From: Motiliproteus sp965230735
GTDB taxonomy: Bacteria; Pseudomonadota; Gammaproteobacteria; Pseudomonadales; Balneatricaceae
Direction: 5' to 3'
Assembly (NCBI RefSeq): GCF_965230735.1
Contig: NZ_OZ246016.1
Coordinates: 3,286,001 to 3,350,000, forward strand
Length of the DNA: 64,000 nucleotides
Position numbers and translations under genes: made by a program. The stretch's first letter is position 1, and every line of letters begins with the position of its first letter. Shown here piece by piece: positions 25,297 through 38,896 of this stretch. The notes below the pieces were generated by a model. The model was not told where the DNA came from. It ran no database searches and was given only the letters and a program-made list of their open reading frames with translations.

Positions 25297-25331
25297 GAAA
25301 AAACCCCTAGCACAGCGTGCTAGGGGTTTCT
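25297..25331 (-). terminator. Terminator of the rRNA operon
   Basis: The stem AAACCCCTAGCAC / GTGCTAGGGGTTT with a short loop is followed, on the minus strand, by TTTTTT. It lies a few bases after the 5S gene. Confidence 0.9.
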
Positions 25332-25339
25332 CGTATTAG

Positions 25340-25459
25340 GCGCTTGGCGATGACCTACTCTCACATGGGGAAGCCCCACACTACCATCGGCGCTGATTCG
25401 TTTCACTGCTGAGTTCGGGATGGGGTCAGGTGGTTCCAAATCGCTATGGTCGCCAAGCA
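25340..25459 (-). rRNA. rrf: 5S ribosomal RNA
   Basis: On the minus strand the sequence runs TGCTTGGCGACCATAGCG ... CCTGACCCCATCCCGAACTC ... GTAGGTCATCGCCAAGCG, the conserved 5S pattern with complementary ends (CTTGGCGA / TCGCCAAG). The length is about 120 bases. Last gene of the operon, about 170 bases after the 23S gene. Confidence 0.95.
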
Positions 25460-25626
25460 AAAAAGGTAAGTGAATCCGCCCGCCATGGATGGCGGAAGTG
25501 CAGAAAATGCAGGAGCAATTTTCTGCGAACTTAATTGAAGTCTCTTGAATCAGTTCAACGTGTCGATCGTTTATATCTAGCTTGTTTCGTATCAGTGCCA
25601 ACTTAACACCGCTTTGGCGTTATATG

Positions 25627-28516
<2,890 letters not shown>

Positions 28517-28644
28517 TATAACCCAAAACAGTGTTCAAGTTATCAGTCAGAACTAATACGATATTAATCGCCAGATATAAACGCTTGATCGAACACAATA
28601 AAATTAAACTGATTCAATTTGATTGCTTCAATCACAGATCCACT

Positions 28645-28657
28645 TTGTTAAAGAGCG
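28645..28657 (-). promoter_or_regulatory. boxA antitermination site in the 16S-23S spacer
   Basis: On the minus strand the sequence CGCTCTTTAACAA is the gammaproteobacterial boxA, where the NusB-NusE complex loads to protect rRNA transcription from Rho. It lies about 130 bases before the 23S gene and is repeated in the leader at 30933-30945. Confidence 0.8.
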
Positions 28658-28729
28658 TGTTTTCCGAAGAAAACAAAAGGTAATGGATAAACAAACTGTT
28701 TAATCATTAGCTTTTGGCTTCTTGAGAAA

Positions 28730-28805
28730 TGGTGGAGCTAAGCGGGATCGAACCGCTGACCTCCTGCGTGCAAAGCAGGCGCTCTCCCAGCTGAGCTATA
28801 GCCCC
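28730..28805 (-). tRNA. tRNA-Ala(TGC)
   Basis: The minus strand reads GGGGCTATAGCTCAGC ... CTTTGCACG ... GGTTCGATCC ... GCTTAGCTCCACCA. The anticodon is TGC, and the CCA end is encoded. It sits in the 16S-23S spacer after tRNA-Ile, the usual gammaproteobacterial order. Confidence 0.97.
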
Positions 28806-28830
28806 ATGAAAACCCTAGGCTTAATAAGTG

Positions 28831-28914
28831 CCAATTTTGCGCAGATCCAGGCGCAGTTTCGTGACTGCATAGCCTGCTATGCGAGTGAAGCTGCAACGAC
28901 GAGATGCACAAAAT

Positions 28915-28917
<3 letters not shown>
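28831..28917. repeat. Imperfect hairpin repeat between the spacer tRNA genes
   Basis: The arms CCAATTTTG (28831-28839) and CAAAATTGG (28909-28917) are exact complements; a 7-bp stem GCATAGC/GCTATGC (28867-28882) lies in the middle. The stretch TCCAGGCGCAGTTT ... CTGCAACG is shared with the internal hairpin of the element at 1849. The right arm includes the CCA end of tRNA-Ile, so the hairpin could affect processing. Confidence 0.5.
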
Positions 28918-28991
<74 letters not shown>

Positions 28992-29205
28992 ACTTATGCT
29001 CGTTTGTTTCACTCCAAGCTACGTTGCTTCCTTCGTTCAATCGGTCATGTGCTATTTGCACACTCCCTCTTTCTCTTGGTCAGCGCCTTGCCTGTAGCAA
29101 AACATCCTTCGCCTAAGTTCCATCCGATAGAACATCGAATGGCGCTCTCTAAAACATCCAACCATGCAATTCGTTGTGAGCACTTACCAGAACGGCAGCT
29201 TCGTT

Positions 29206-30745
<1,540 letters not shown>

Positions 30746-30932
30746 AAAAAAGTTGTTAGCCGAAGCCAACGAATTTTTGCTCAAAGTAAAACTGGAATAA
30801 CTTAACTAAACGTAAGTACGTATAGTGTCGTATGAATTCACGAGTCACTTACTTTGATAAGTCTTTGTGATATTCAAAAAGAATATCTGCTGTCCTATCC
30901 CAGCAAGTGCCCACACGAATTGCATGGTCGAT

Positions 30933-30945
30933 TTGTTAAAGAGCG
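30933..30945 (-). promoter_or_regulatory. boxA antitermination site in the rRNA leader
   Basis: CGCTCTTTAACAA on the minus strand, about 40 bases after the -10 box and about 190 bases before the 16S gene. It is identical to the spacer copy at 28645-28657. Confidence 0.82.
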
Positions 30946-30985
30946 TTGCTTGGCGTGCCGTTTGGCTGCTCAAGCGAGGGTCGAA

Positions 30986-31013
30986 ATTATACATCTCAAA
31001 ACCCGTGAGTCAA
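30986..31013 (-). promoter_or_regulatory. Strong promoter of the rRNA operon
   Basis: On the minus strand, TTGACT (31013-31008), a 16-base spacer and TATAAT (30991-30986). A-rich tracts lie upstream of the -35 box, as in an UP element. No other promoter of this quality is seen in the gap. Confidence 0.88.
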
Positions 31014-31228
31014 CGCTTTTTTGCGATCTTTTTTCGTTGTGTTTTCCGAACAATTGATTCGAAAAACCGCTTGAAAAAAGGGCTTCCAGCGAGATCGAAA
31101 CATCAGCTGGAAGGCCGACTCCGCTGCCACCTCAGCGGCAACGTGGGGGCGCATTCTACAGACCTTAGAACTACCGTCAACGACTTTTTACAATTAATTT
31201 CAAAGTCGTTTTATCGCCCCAAATTCAG

Positions 31229-32653
31229 TTAGCTTTTTTTCTTCTTTTTCGACTTCTTCACGAACTGCGCCATACGCTCTTTCTTCTGAATCTGACGGCG
31301 TGTCAGTTCGTTCTTTTTACCTTCAAAGGGGTTCTTGCTTGACTTGAATTCGAACCGAACCGGGGTGCCTTTAATCTGCAGGTATTTGGTAAACCGGTTG
31401 ATCAGGTAACGCTTGTACGCATCAGGCAATTGATCGGTCTGATTGCCATGAACGATAAACAACGGCGGGTTTGATCCCCCCTGGTGGGCGTATCGCAACT
31501 TGATTCGCCGACCATGAACCAGCGGCGGCTGATGATCCGCCACCACATCTTCCAGCAATTTGGTCAATTTGCTGGTAGAGAATTTAGCCATCGCCGAACG
31601 GTAAGCTTCTTTTACCGAATCATAAAGGTTACCGACGCCGGAGCCGTGCAGCGCCGAGATAAAGTGGATATTGGCAAAGTCCGCAAACACCAGTCGGCGG
31701 TCGATCTGCTTTTTCACATCCTCTTTATCATCGGGCTTCATGCCATCCCACTTGTTGATCGCGATGACCAGCGCCCGTCCATCTTCCAACGCAAAACCCA
31801 GCATGTGCAGATCCTGCTCGGTCAGGCCTTCATGGGCGTCCATGACGGCGATAACAACATGGGCGTCCTTGATCGCCTGCAGGGTCTTTACGATGGAGAA
31901 CTTCTCCACCGCTTCCTTGATATTCTTGCGGCGGCGCACTCCGGCGGTATCAATCAGGGTATAAGGGACCTCTTCCTCACCCTCCTGCCGGGTATAGGGA
32001 ATGTAAATACTGTCCCGCGTTGTACCAGCCTGGTCGAACACAACCACCCGGTCTTCACCCAGCATCCGATTGACCAGGGTGGACTTACCCACATTCGGCC
32101 GACCGATAACGGCGATACGAATCCCTTTCTCATCCGCCTCTTCCGACAGGGCCTCTTCAGACTCCGGGAACGCATCCAGCACCAGCTCGATCAAGCTCTT
32201 CACCCCACGACCGTGGGAGGCAGCAATCGGCAACGGCTGGCTTAGGCCTAACTCAAAGAAGTCGGCGATCGCAATATCGGGATTAACGCCATCCGTCTTG
32301 TTGACGACCAGGTGGTAGGGCTTATCGGTCAATCGCAAATGGTTGGCGATCATTTCGTCGGCCGGGTTGAGCCCAGCACGACCATCGACCAAAAAAATCA
32401 CCGCATCGGCTTCATCAATCGCCAGCAGCGACTGTTCGGCCATGACATGATCGATCCCCTCCTCGTCACCGCTGATACCACCGGTGTCGATTACCATAAA
32501 GTCTCGACCGAGCATTTTGCCCTGGCCATACTTACGGTCACGGGTTAAGCCCGGGTAGTCTGCTACCAGCGCATCACGGGAACGGGTCAACTGGTTAAAC
32601 AGGGTCGATTTACCCACATTGGGGCGCCCGACCAGGGCGATCACAGGAACCAT
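31229..32653 (-). CDS. der: Ribosome assembly GTPase Der (EngA)
   Basis: The 474-aa protein has two GTPase domains in tandem, each with GRPNVGKST (about 8-16 and 185-193), NKTD/NKWD specificity motifs and DTGG/DTAG, then a KH-like C-terminal domain and a Lys-rich tail (KKSKKKKKS). Der is essential for maturation of the 50S subunit. It lies after bamB with a weak terminator-like hairpin between, and directly upstream of the rRNA operon on the same strand. Confidence 0.95.
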   Translation of the reverse strand: MVPVIALVGRPNVGKSTLFNQLTRSRDALVADYPGLTRDRKYGQGKMLGRDFMVIDTGGISGDEEGIDHVMAEQSLLAIDEADAVIFLVDGRAGLNPADEMIANHLRLTDKPYHLVVNKTDGVNPDIAIADFFELGLSQPLPIAASHGRGVKSLIELVLDAFPESEEALSEEADEKGIRIAVIGRPNVGKSTLVNRMLGEDRVVVFDQAGTTRDSIYIPYTRQEGEEEVPYTLIDTAGVRRRKNIKEAVEKFSIVKTLQAIKDAHVVIAVMDAHEGLTEQDLHMLGFALEDGRALVIAINKWDGMKPDDKEDVKKQIDRRLVFADFANIHFISALHGSGVGNLYDSVKEAYRSAMAKFSTSKLTKLLEDVVADHQPPLVHGRRIKLRYAHQGGSNPPLFIVHGNQTDQLPDAYKRYLINRFTKYLQIKGTPVRFEFKSSKNPFEGKKNELTRRQIQKKERMAQFVKKSKKKKKS

Positions 32654-32675
32654 GTTCTTGTCCTAGATAAATAAA

Positions 32676-32697
32676 GAGAGGGCTTTAAAGCCCTCTC
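32676..32697 (-). terminator. Hairpin between bamB and der
   Basis: A perfect palindrome GAGAGGGCTTT/AAAGCCCTCTC followed, on the minus strand, by TTTATTTA. It may reduce read-through from bamB into der; the T-run is imperfect, so partial termination or attenuation is likely. Confidence 0.6.
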
Positions 32698-32725
32698 AGA
32701 TCAAATCAGTTACCGATCTAAGTAA

Positions 32726-33877
32726 TCAGTTCTTTTGTAGCTGCAATGCCGAAAGCGTACCGTCGTCACTAAGGGTATAGAGCACATTGTCTCGACTTAG
32801 CGGAGGCGATAGCAGTGCCGACGAATCCGCCCGGTAACGCCCGGCAAAATGACCATCGATCGGGTCCAGTAGATGGATATAGCCTTCGTAGTCACCCACG
32901 GCAACCAAACCATCGAGCACGGTCGGTGAGCTGACCTGGCGGAAGTATAGTGCTTCCTGCTTCCAGAGTTCGTCACCGTTACGCTTACTGAAGGCCACCA
33001 CCGAGCCTTCTGCGTCGACAGCAAACAGATTCAAACCATTCTGTGTCAGCGAGCGAAAAGTCGACAGCGGAGAACTCCACAAACGTCGTCCTTCAGATTC
33101 GCTGATCGCACTGATCCGACCCTGGTAGCTTCCGGCATAGATCAGCCCCTGATCCAGCAGCAGCGAGCCATCAATATCGACGATGCGCTCCAACTCAGAA
33201 CGACCTTCGGGCAGGGTGACCAGCGACTCCCAGATCAACTCACCGGTCGCCAGGTCTAATGCTGCCAGCTTGCCGCTGGAGAAGCCTACATAGGCCCGAT
33301 TCGCGGTTAACAGCGGTGCCGAATCACCTCGCAAGGTCAACAGTGGCTCCGGAGCGGCATAGCTCCAGCGCAGCTCGCCACTCTGGCTATCAAAGGCACT
33401 GACCTGACCGTCAATCGTCTGCACCAGCGCCAGTCCGGAAGCAACCTGGGCCGGGGCCGTCGCCTCACTGTTCAGGCGCGTGCGCCAAGCTTCAGTGCCG
33501 TCCAACGCGCTCAGGGCAATCAGCTGTCCATCGTAGGCCGACACCAGCACACGACCGTTACCGATACCGACGCCACCGCTAATCGGCAGCTCCAGTTCGC
33601 GCTTCCAGACCAGCTTGCCGCTGTCACGTTCAACCGCAACCACGGTACCCTGGTAATCCACCGCAAAGATGCGGCTCGACAGCAGCGCAGGCTGCAACTG
33701 ATGGTATTTCTCACCCAGCCCACTTCCCACTTGAGCGGACCAGAGTTTTTTCAACTGGTACTCAGCAGTGATCGGCTCCAGCTCAGCCGGCTCGATCTCC
33801 TCTTCGCTGCTCCATAGACCACAGCCGCTTAATAGACCGACCAGCAACAGGAGACCGAGGGATTTCAATTTGCTCAT
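32726..33877 (-). CDS. bamB: Outer membrane assembly lipoprotein BamB
   Basis: The 383-aa protein has a lipobox LLSGC (Cys19) and then repeats of a PQQ-type beta-propeller, for example GTVVAVERDSGKLVWKREL and GQLIALSALDGTEAWRTRL, totalling eight blades. BamB is a periplasmic lipoprotein of the BAM complex that folds outer-membrane proteins such as the barrel encoded at 10.8 kb. It starts 2 bases after the yfgM stop, so they are cotranscribed. Confidence 0.92.
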   Translation of the reverse strand: MSKLKSLGLLLLVGLLSGCGLWSSEEEIEPAELEPITAEYQLKKLWSAQVGSGLGEKYHQLQPALLSSRIFAVDYQGTVVAVERDSGKLVWKRELELPISGGVGIGNGRVLVSAYDGQLIALSALDGTEAWRTRLNSEATAPAQVASGLALVQTIDGQVSAFDSQSGELRWSYAAPEPLLTLRGDSAPLLTANRAYVGFSSGKLAALDLATGELIWESLVTLPEGRSELERIVDIDGSLLLDQGLIYAGSYQGRISAISESEGRRLWSSPLSTFRSLTQNGLNLFAVDAEGSVVAFSKRNGDELWKQEALYFRQVSSPTVLDGLVAVGDYEGYIHLLDPIDGHFAGRYRADSSALLSPPLSRDNVLYTLSDDGTLSALQLQKN

Positions 33878-33879
33878 GG

Positions 33880-34536
33880 TTACTCACCCGCACCGGCCAA
33901 GTCGCCGCTTTTCATTGCGATCAGCGGCCGGGCGTTACCGGAGTCTGCAGCCTGACCGGATTGATATGCCTGGCGCGCTTCGGCCTCACGACCCAGCGCA
34001 TTCAGCAGATCACCCTTGAGCTCAAAATAAGCCGCTTCAAAACCCTTCTCCGGTGCGCCACCCAACTGGTTTAAACCAGCCTGAGCATCACCTTGGGCCA
34101 ACAGCAACTGTGCGATTCGCAGCTTCGCCAACTGCGCAATCGGCGTTTCCGGCTTCTGCTCAAGCAGCCATTGCAACTCCGCCTTGGCTCCATCTAGCTG
34201 GCCCTGATCCGCTTGCAGCTTGGCAAGCCATAGCGCGGCATACTGGGCATAACCGGTCGACTGGTAATCAGACTTCAACTGGTTTGCCATGTACTCGGCG
34301 CTTTTACGATCTTCGTCCGAAAGCGTCTGTCCGGGTTGGACCAAGGCTTTCTCAACCATTGACTGATACAGCACCGACGCATTCTCTGCCGTTTGCCGCT
34401 GATGATCCTGCCATCCCCGCCAGCCGAAAACAGCGATTACCGCAACCGCCACACCGATAACGGTAGAGCGACCATTCTCTTTCCACCAATTCTTGATCGC
34501 TTCGACCTGTTCCTCTTCGGTTCTCAGTTCAGACAC
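33880..34536 (-). CDS. yfgM: YfgM-like membrane-anchored TPR protein
   Basis: The 218-aa protein has a cytoplasmic N-terminal segment (EEEQVEAIKNWWKENG), one membrane helix (about 20-40, VIGVAVAVIAVFGW) and TPR-like helices in the periplasm. YfgM interacts with the Sec/PpiD periplasmic chaperone system. The position between hisS and bamB is conserved. Sequence composition is normal, in contrast to the preceding hisS. Confidence 0.85.
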   Translation of the reverse strand: MSELRTEEEQVEAIKNWWKENGRSTVIGVAVAVIAVFGWRGWQDHQRQTAENASVLYQSMVEKALVQPGQTLSDEDRKSAEYMANQLKSDYQSTGYAQYAALWLAKLQADQGQLDGAKAELQWLLEQKPETPIAQLAKLRIAQLLLAQGDAQAGLNQLGGAPEKGFEAAYFELKGDLLNALGREAEARQAYQSGQAADSGNARPLIAMKSGDLAGAGE

Positions 34537-34553
34537 TTAAATAAACTCCAACT

Positions 34554-35885
34554 TTACAAAAGACTCAAATTTTCCAGATCTATTCTGTATTTACCATACA
34601 GTCCAGCACCAGCCAGTTTTTCTACATGATAACTGCTCGACAATTCTGCAAGCTTATTACGCAAAACCGAAAAAGCATATTTTTCTCTATCAGGAATGGC
34701 CCCATGCTTCCACAGATTCACAGACTCAGCATCTACGAGTATTGAAAACGCTGCTCCGCTAGCTTTAGCTTTTGAATTAATATTTTTCAAACCTGAAAAA
34801 TGAGATTCGACATGAAACGACTCTGATGAATTTCTTAGCAGATCTGCAAGTTTAAACGCATGCTCCTTATATGCCTTGTCAACAGGAGCAACAAATATGT
34901 TCTTATCTTTCCTCACAGATTTAGAAACTCCAACGGTTTCCAGAAGTAACACCAAGCGCTCAACTCCCATCGCAAAGCCTACAGCAGGAGTAGGACGCCC
35001 ACCCAACTGTTTGACCAAGCCATCATAGCGACCGCCGGCACATACAGTTCCTTGGGCACCAAGGCTATCTGTGACCCACTCAAAAACAGTCTTGCAGTAA
35101 TAATCCAACCCTCTCACCAAGCGAGGATTTATCTCAAAACTAACACCTGCCGCCTTTAAGTAGCTACACAACTGCTCGAAATGCTGCTTTGAATCTGTAT
35201 CTAGGTAGTCCTCTAATGAAGGGGCTTTCTTAAGAATTTCTTGAGTTTCTGGATCCTTAGAATCCAATACACGCAACGGATTACTTTTGATACGACGCTT
35301 AGAGTCATCATCCAACTGATCAAAATGCTCATTCAAATAGCTGACCAGAGATTCCCGATAAACCGCACGAGCTTCGTTACTCCCAAGCGAATTGATCTGC
35401 AATGTTACATGATCAAGCAATCCCAAACGCTTCCACAATTGCGCCGACATCAGGATTACCTCCGCATCGATATCCGCGCTGGCCATACCGAAAGTTTCGA
35501 CTCCGATCTGGTGGAACTGGCGGTAGCGCCCTTTCTGGGGCTTTTCATAGCGGAACATCGGCCCGCGGTACCACAACCGCTGCACTTGGTTAAACAACAA
35601 CCCATTCTCTTCGCCTGCTCGCACACAACCGGCGGTACCCTCAGGGCGCAAGGTCAGACTTTCGTCGTTGCGGTCGTTAAAGGTGTACATCTCTTTTTCG
35701 ACGATATCGGTCACTTCACCGATAGAGCGTTTGAACAGCTCGGTTTTTTCAACTATAGGCAGACGAATTTCGCTGTAGGCGTACTGCCCCAGCACCTGCT
35801 CAACAGTACTTTCCAGATAACGCCAAACCGGAGTCTGATCCGGGAGAATATCGTTCATGCCACGGATGGCTTGAATTTTTGCCAA
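34554..35885 (-). CDS. hisS: Histidyl-tRNA synthetase, mosaic in base composition
   Basis: The 443-aa class II synthetase has the N-terminal IRGMNDILP, motif 2 FRYEKPQKGRYRQFHQIG, the histidine loops RLVRGLDYYCKTVFEW and motif 3 AVGFAMGVERLVLL. Residues about 1-148 are encoded by DNA of the same GC content as its neighbours, but the remainder is clearly AT-rich, and the anticodon-binding end (about 330-443) departs from the usual pattern (normal GLKKQFKYADK-type motif is replaced by GLKNINSKAKASGAAF). It is longer than the usual 424 aa. A recombination event that replaced the 3' part is likely. Catalytic residues are intact. Confidence 0.93.
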   Translation of the reverse strand: MAKIQAIRGMNDILPDQTPVWRYLESTVEQVLGQYAYSEIRLPIVEKTELFKRSIGEVTDIVEKEMYTFNDRNDESLTLRPEGTAGCVRAGEENGLLFNQVQRLWYRGPMFRYEKPQKGRYRQFHQIGVETFGMASADIDAEVILMSAQLWKRLGLLDHVTLQINSLGSNEARAVYRESLVSYLNEHFDQLDDDSKRRIKSNPLRVLDSKDPETQEILKKAPSLEDYLDTDSKQHFEQLCSYLKAAGVSFEINPRLVRGLDYYCKTVFEWVTDSLGAQGTVCAGGRYDGLVKQLGGRPTPAVGFAMGVERLVLLLETVGVSKSVRKDKNIFVAPVDKAYKEHAFKLADLLRNSSESFHVESHFSGLKNINSKAKASGAAFSILVDAESVNLWKHGAIPDREKYAFSVLRNKLAELSSSYHVEKLAGAGLYGKYRIDLENLSLL

Positions 35886-35915
35886 GGTAAAAATCCTAAC
35901 TAAAAATGAAAATCT

Positions 35916-36932
35916 TTATTCGAGGGTCAAGCGGGCCACGCCCTTGTTGCTGTTCTCATCAACCGGTAACGGCAGGCCACGGAACTCGGCCGTTTCGACC
36001 GAGGCACTCTGGCCCAGCAGCAGCTCGACAGGTAGGTTATCCAACTTACGCTCCAACACATTTCCGGCCTGCATTAAGCTGGCAAAAATGGTCTTTCCAT
36101 CGGTGGTTTTGATACTGACCCAGCATTCGGCTTTAAAGCGAACCAGCAGCAGTGGCTCTGCACCGGTTTCTGCAGTCTCGCTCGAGCCTGTTGTCGGCTG
36201 CGGCTCAACCTGGGCCGGCGGCTCAGAGGTCGGAGTCTGAGACTCCTGCTCCATCTGGCGAGCCAGCGCAGCTATCTCTTCATCGCTCAGGTAGCGCGGT
36301 TCAGGTTCCGAGTCGGATTGCTCTTCAACAACCGCGTCGTCTGCCGGGGTAGCATCAGCGGCTACACCAACTGACGGATCAGGCTGGTTCGAATCCGACT
36401 CAGCCATCGTATCATCACTGCCCACGCTGCCCCGCAATACGGAGGTGTCGGCACCTGAGGACTCCACCTCGCTCTGAGACTGATCCAGTAATGGCACCTG
36501 TGCATCCGCCCCCATCTGAGTCTGCCACCACCAGATACTGGTACCGAGCAGGGCCAACACAAAAATGACCACGGAGATCCGCAACATCGGATCCCCCATC
36601 TGCGCCTGGGGTTTGACCCGGTTGATACTGGTCACACGGCTTTGGGGCGTCCCACCATGCAGGGCGTTAAAGTCCTCAACCAGTTGATCCGCATCCAAAC
36701 CCAGTAATTTGCCGTAGCCGCGCAAGTAACCCCGCACAAAGGCCAAACCCGGCAGCTTATCCATCTCGCCGTTTTCGAGCGCCTTAAGCTGCGATACGGT
36801 GAGCTTCAGCCGCTCAGAGACCTCCTCCAGGGTTAACTGCTGCTGTTCACGGGCTTGCCGCAGCGACCCACCGGGATTGGGCTGGCCGAGTGTCTCCTCG
36901 ACCGAATCCTGCGAAGAAAGTGATTCAGCCAC
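35916..36932 (-). CDS. rodZ: Cell-shape protein RodZ
   Basis: The 338-aa protein has an N-terminal Xre-type helix-turn-helix (about 24-90; LRQAREQQQLTLEEVSERLK), one membrane helix (about 117-137), an acidic, Gln/Ser-rich periplasmic linker and a C-terminal DUF4115 domain (about 255-338). RodZ links MreB to the elongasome. It lies between pilF and hisS; ispG, which usually separates it from hisS, is absent, leaving a 30-base gap. Confidence 0.9.
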   Translation of the reverse strand: MAESLSSQDSVEETLGQPNPGGSLRQAREQQQLTLEEVSERLKLTVSQLKALENGEMDKLPGLAFVRGYLRGYGKLLGLDADQLVEDFNALHGGTPQSRVTSINRVKPQAQMGDPMLRISVVIFVLALLGTSIWWWQTQMGADAQVPLLDQSQSEVESSGADTSVLRGSVGSDDTMAESDSNQPDPSVGVAADATPADDAVVEEQSDSEPEPRYLSDEEIAALARQMEQESQTPTSEPPAQVEPQPTTGSSETAETGAEPLLLVRFKAECWVSIKTTDGKTIFASLMQAGNVLERKLDNLPVELLLGQSASVETAEFRGLPLPVDENSNKGVARLTLE

Positions 36933-37696
36933 TACCGAGACTCCTTATAGCGCTGATATTCAACGGAATTGGGATACATGCTTTTCAGCAGTAGCGCATA
37001 GGTTGCCGCCTTGGCAGGATCACTGTTCTCTCTGGCCAGCAGAATACCAAGATACAGACTCTTGGCACTGTGTTCGGCCTGACGTAAGCGAACCAGAGAA
37101 GAGAACTGCTGAAAATACTGGTACGACTGACCATACTGCTGACGCTGGTATTCAATCGCACCCAACTCGATCAGCGCGTTGGGTGAATTCGGATTGAGTC
37201 GCAATACCTGATGGTACGTCTGTTCCGCCTGATCCATATCGCCGGCATAAACATGGCAACTGGCCAGATTCTCCAAGGCACTGGTGCGCTGATCATAGAG
37301 CGGGTCATTGGCGGCTTTAGCCAGGTATTGGCAGGCCTCGCTATAACGCTGCTCGGTCAACAGGAAAATGCCGTAGTTGTTATTCACACTGGCATCGGCA
37401 GGCGCGCTCTTGAGCGCCTGCTGGTAGTAATCGTCGGCGATCGCGCTCTCGCCCTGACGCTGAAAAACATAAGCCATCAACATCAAAGAGTTGGCAGCTT
37501 TCGGGTCGATCGTTAACGCCTGCTTCAGAGGCCGCTTGGCCTCCTCGTACTGCTGCAACCGAATATACTCACGGGCGACGTTGTTCCAGGCGTCTATCCG
37601 TTCGGGCATCGATTTCTGCTTGTAGGTGGAATTACTCTGGGTAGCACACCCCGACAGCACCAATACCGCGACCAATAGAGCGCCTGTTAGCTTCAC
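36932..37696 (-). CDS. pilF: Type IV pilus assembly lipoprotein PilF (PilW)
   Basis: The 254-aa protein has a lipobox VLSGC (Cys17) and six TPR-like repeats, for example AWNNVAREYIRLQQYEEAKR and NSPNALIELGAIEYQRQQ. PilF is the outer-membrane pilotin that helps PilQ secretin multimerise. It overlaps rodZ by one base. Pilus genes are not otherwise present in the window. Confidence 0.88.
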   Translation of the reverse strand: MKLTGALLVAVLVLSGCATQSNSTYKQKSMPERIDAWNNVAREYIRLQQYEEAKRPLKQALTIDPKAANSLMLMAYVFQRQGESAIADDYYQQALKSAPADASVNNNYGIFLLTEQRYSEACQYLAKAANDPLYDQRTSALENLASCHVYAGDMDQAEQTYHQVLRLNPNSPNALIELGAIEYQRQQYGQSYQYFQQFSSLVRLRQAEHSAKSLYLGILLARENSDPAKAATYALLLKSMYPNSVEYQRYKESR

Positions 37697-37709
37697 ACAC
37701 TTTCCTCAA

Positions 37710-38837
37710 TTAAGACCCTTGAGCGGAGACTTCCTGTACAACCGGGATGTATTTTTCACTACGCCTTGTGCGGTCGTCAACCTGACCCACCAGCTGACCA
37801 CAAGCAGCATCGATATCATCGCCACGGGTACTGCGCACTGTCGTGATAATCCGCCCCTTGGTGGTTATCTCCTTGAACCGTTCCACCGCAGCCGGACGCG
37901 AGCGTCGATACCCGGAATTCGGGAACGGGTTAAACGGTATCAGGTTCAGCTTACAGGGGAAATCCCGCAACAGCCTGACCAGCTCACGAGCATGCTCCGG
38001 CTGATCGTTGACGCCATCAATCATGGTGTATTCGATCGTAATGACCCGCTTGTCGGCGCAGTGCGACAGATAGCGCTTGGTAGAAGCCAACACTTCCTGA
38101 ATCGGATAGCGGCGGTTCAACGGTACCAGCTCGTTACGCAGTTCATCGTTAGGGGCATGCAACGACAAAGCCAGAGAAACATCTGTCACCTCACCGAGCC
38201 GATCGATCCCCGGAACCAAGCCGGCGGTGCTGAGCGTAACCCGGCGCTTGGACAGCCCGTAGGCGTTGTCCTCCATCATCAATGACATCGCATCGACCAC
38301 CGGTTCGAAATTCATCAACGGCTCGCCCATGCCCATCAATACGACATTGGTGACTCGACGCTGATCGGACTTAAGCACAACCGGTCCGAAAGACAGAATA
38401 GCTACCCGCAACTGACCGATAATTTCCGCCGCGGTCAGGTTACGGTTAAACCCTTGCTTGCCGGTCGAACAAAAACTGCAGTCCAACGAACAGCCCACCT
38501 GCGACGACACGCACAATGTGGCTCGATCACCTTCGGGAATCAACACCGTCTCAACGGAGCTACCCCCGTCGAGTCGAAGCACCCACTTACGCGTACCATC
38601 CTTCGAATAATCGTGATACACCACCTCGGGCGCTCGAATTTCAGCCACCGCGTCCAGCTTGGTCCGTAACGCCTTGCTGACATTGGTCATCTCATCAAAG
38701 CTACCGACTCCACCCTGGTGGATCCATTTGATCACCTGGGTAGCGCGGAACTTCTTTTCGCCGATACTCTCGAAAAACGCTTCCATTTTGCTTTTCGACA
38801 GGCCCAGCAAATTAATTTTTTCAGCAGACTGACTCAT
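37710..38837 (-). CDS. rlmN: Dual-specificity rRNA/tRNA methyltransferase RlmN
   Basis: The 375-aa radical SAM enzyme has the CxxxCxxC motif (CSLDCSFC, about 119-126), GMGEPLMN and the C-terminal catalytic region. It methylates A2503 of 23S rRNA and A37 of some tRNAs. Catalytic cysteines correspond to C119-type cluster and the later C in CGQLVGQ. Starts 60 bases after the ndk stop, so it is probably in an operon with ndk. Confidence 0.93.
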   Translation of the reverse strand: MSQSAEKINLLGLSKSKMEAFFESIGEKKFRATQVIKWIHQGGVGSFDEMTNVSKALRTKLDAVAEIRAPEVVYHDYSKDGTRKWVLRLDGGSSVETVLIPEGDRATLCVSSQVGCSLDCSFCSTGKQGFNRNLTAAEIIGQLRVAILSFGPVVLKSDQRRVTNVVLMGMGEPLMNFEPVVDAMSLMMEDNAYGLSKRRVTLSTAGLVPGIDRLGEVTDVSLALSLHAPNDELRNELVPLNRRYPIQEVLASTKRYLSHCADKRVITIEYTMIDGVNDQPEHARELVRLLRDFPCKLNLIPFNPFPNSGYRRSRPAAVERFKEITTKGRIITTVRSTRGDDIDAACGQLVGQVDDRTRRSEKYIPVVQEVSAQGS

Positions 38838-38896
38838 AAAACACAGCTCAAAGGGAAAACAAGCGCACAGAGCATAGCCCTGTGCGCGCGACGATA

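Larger units (their letters stand above)
30746..31228 (-). other. rRNA operon leader and upstream region, no protein gene
   Basis: This 483-base gap between the 16S gene and der is the leader. It holds the promoter at 30986-31013, boxA at 30933-30945 and A/T-rich runs upstream of the -35 box that look like UP elements. Short open frames here have no ribosome binding sites and are not counted as genes. Confidence 0.8.
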
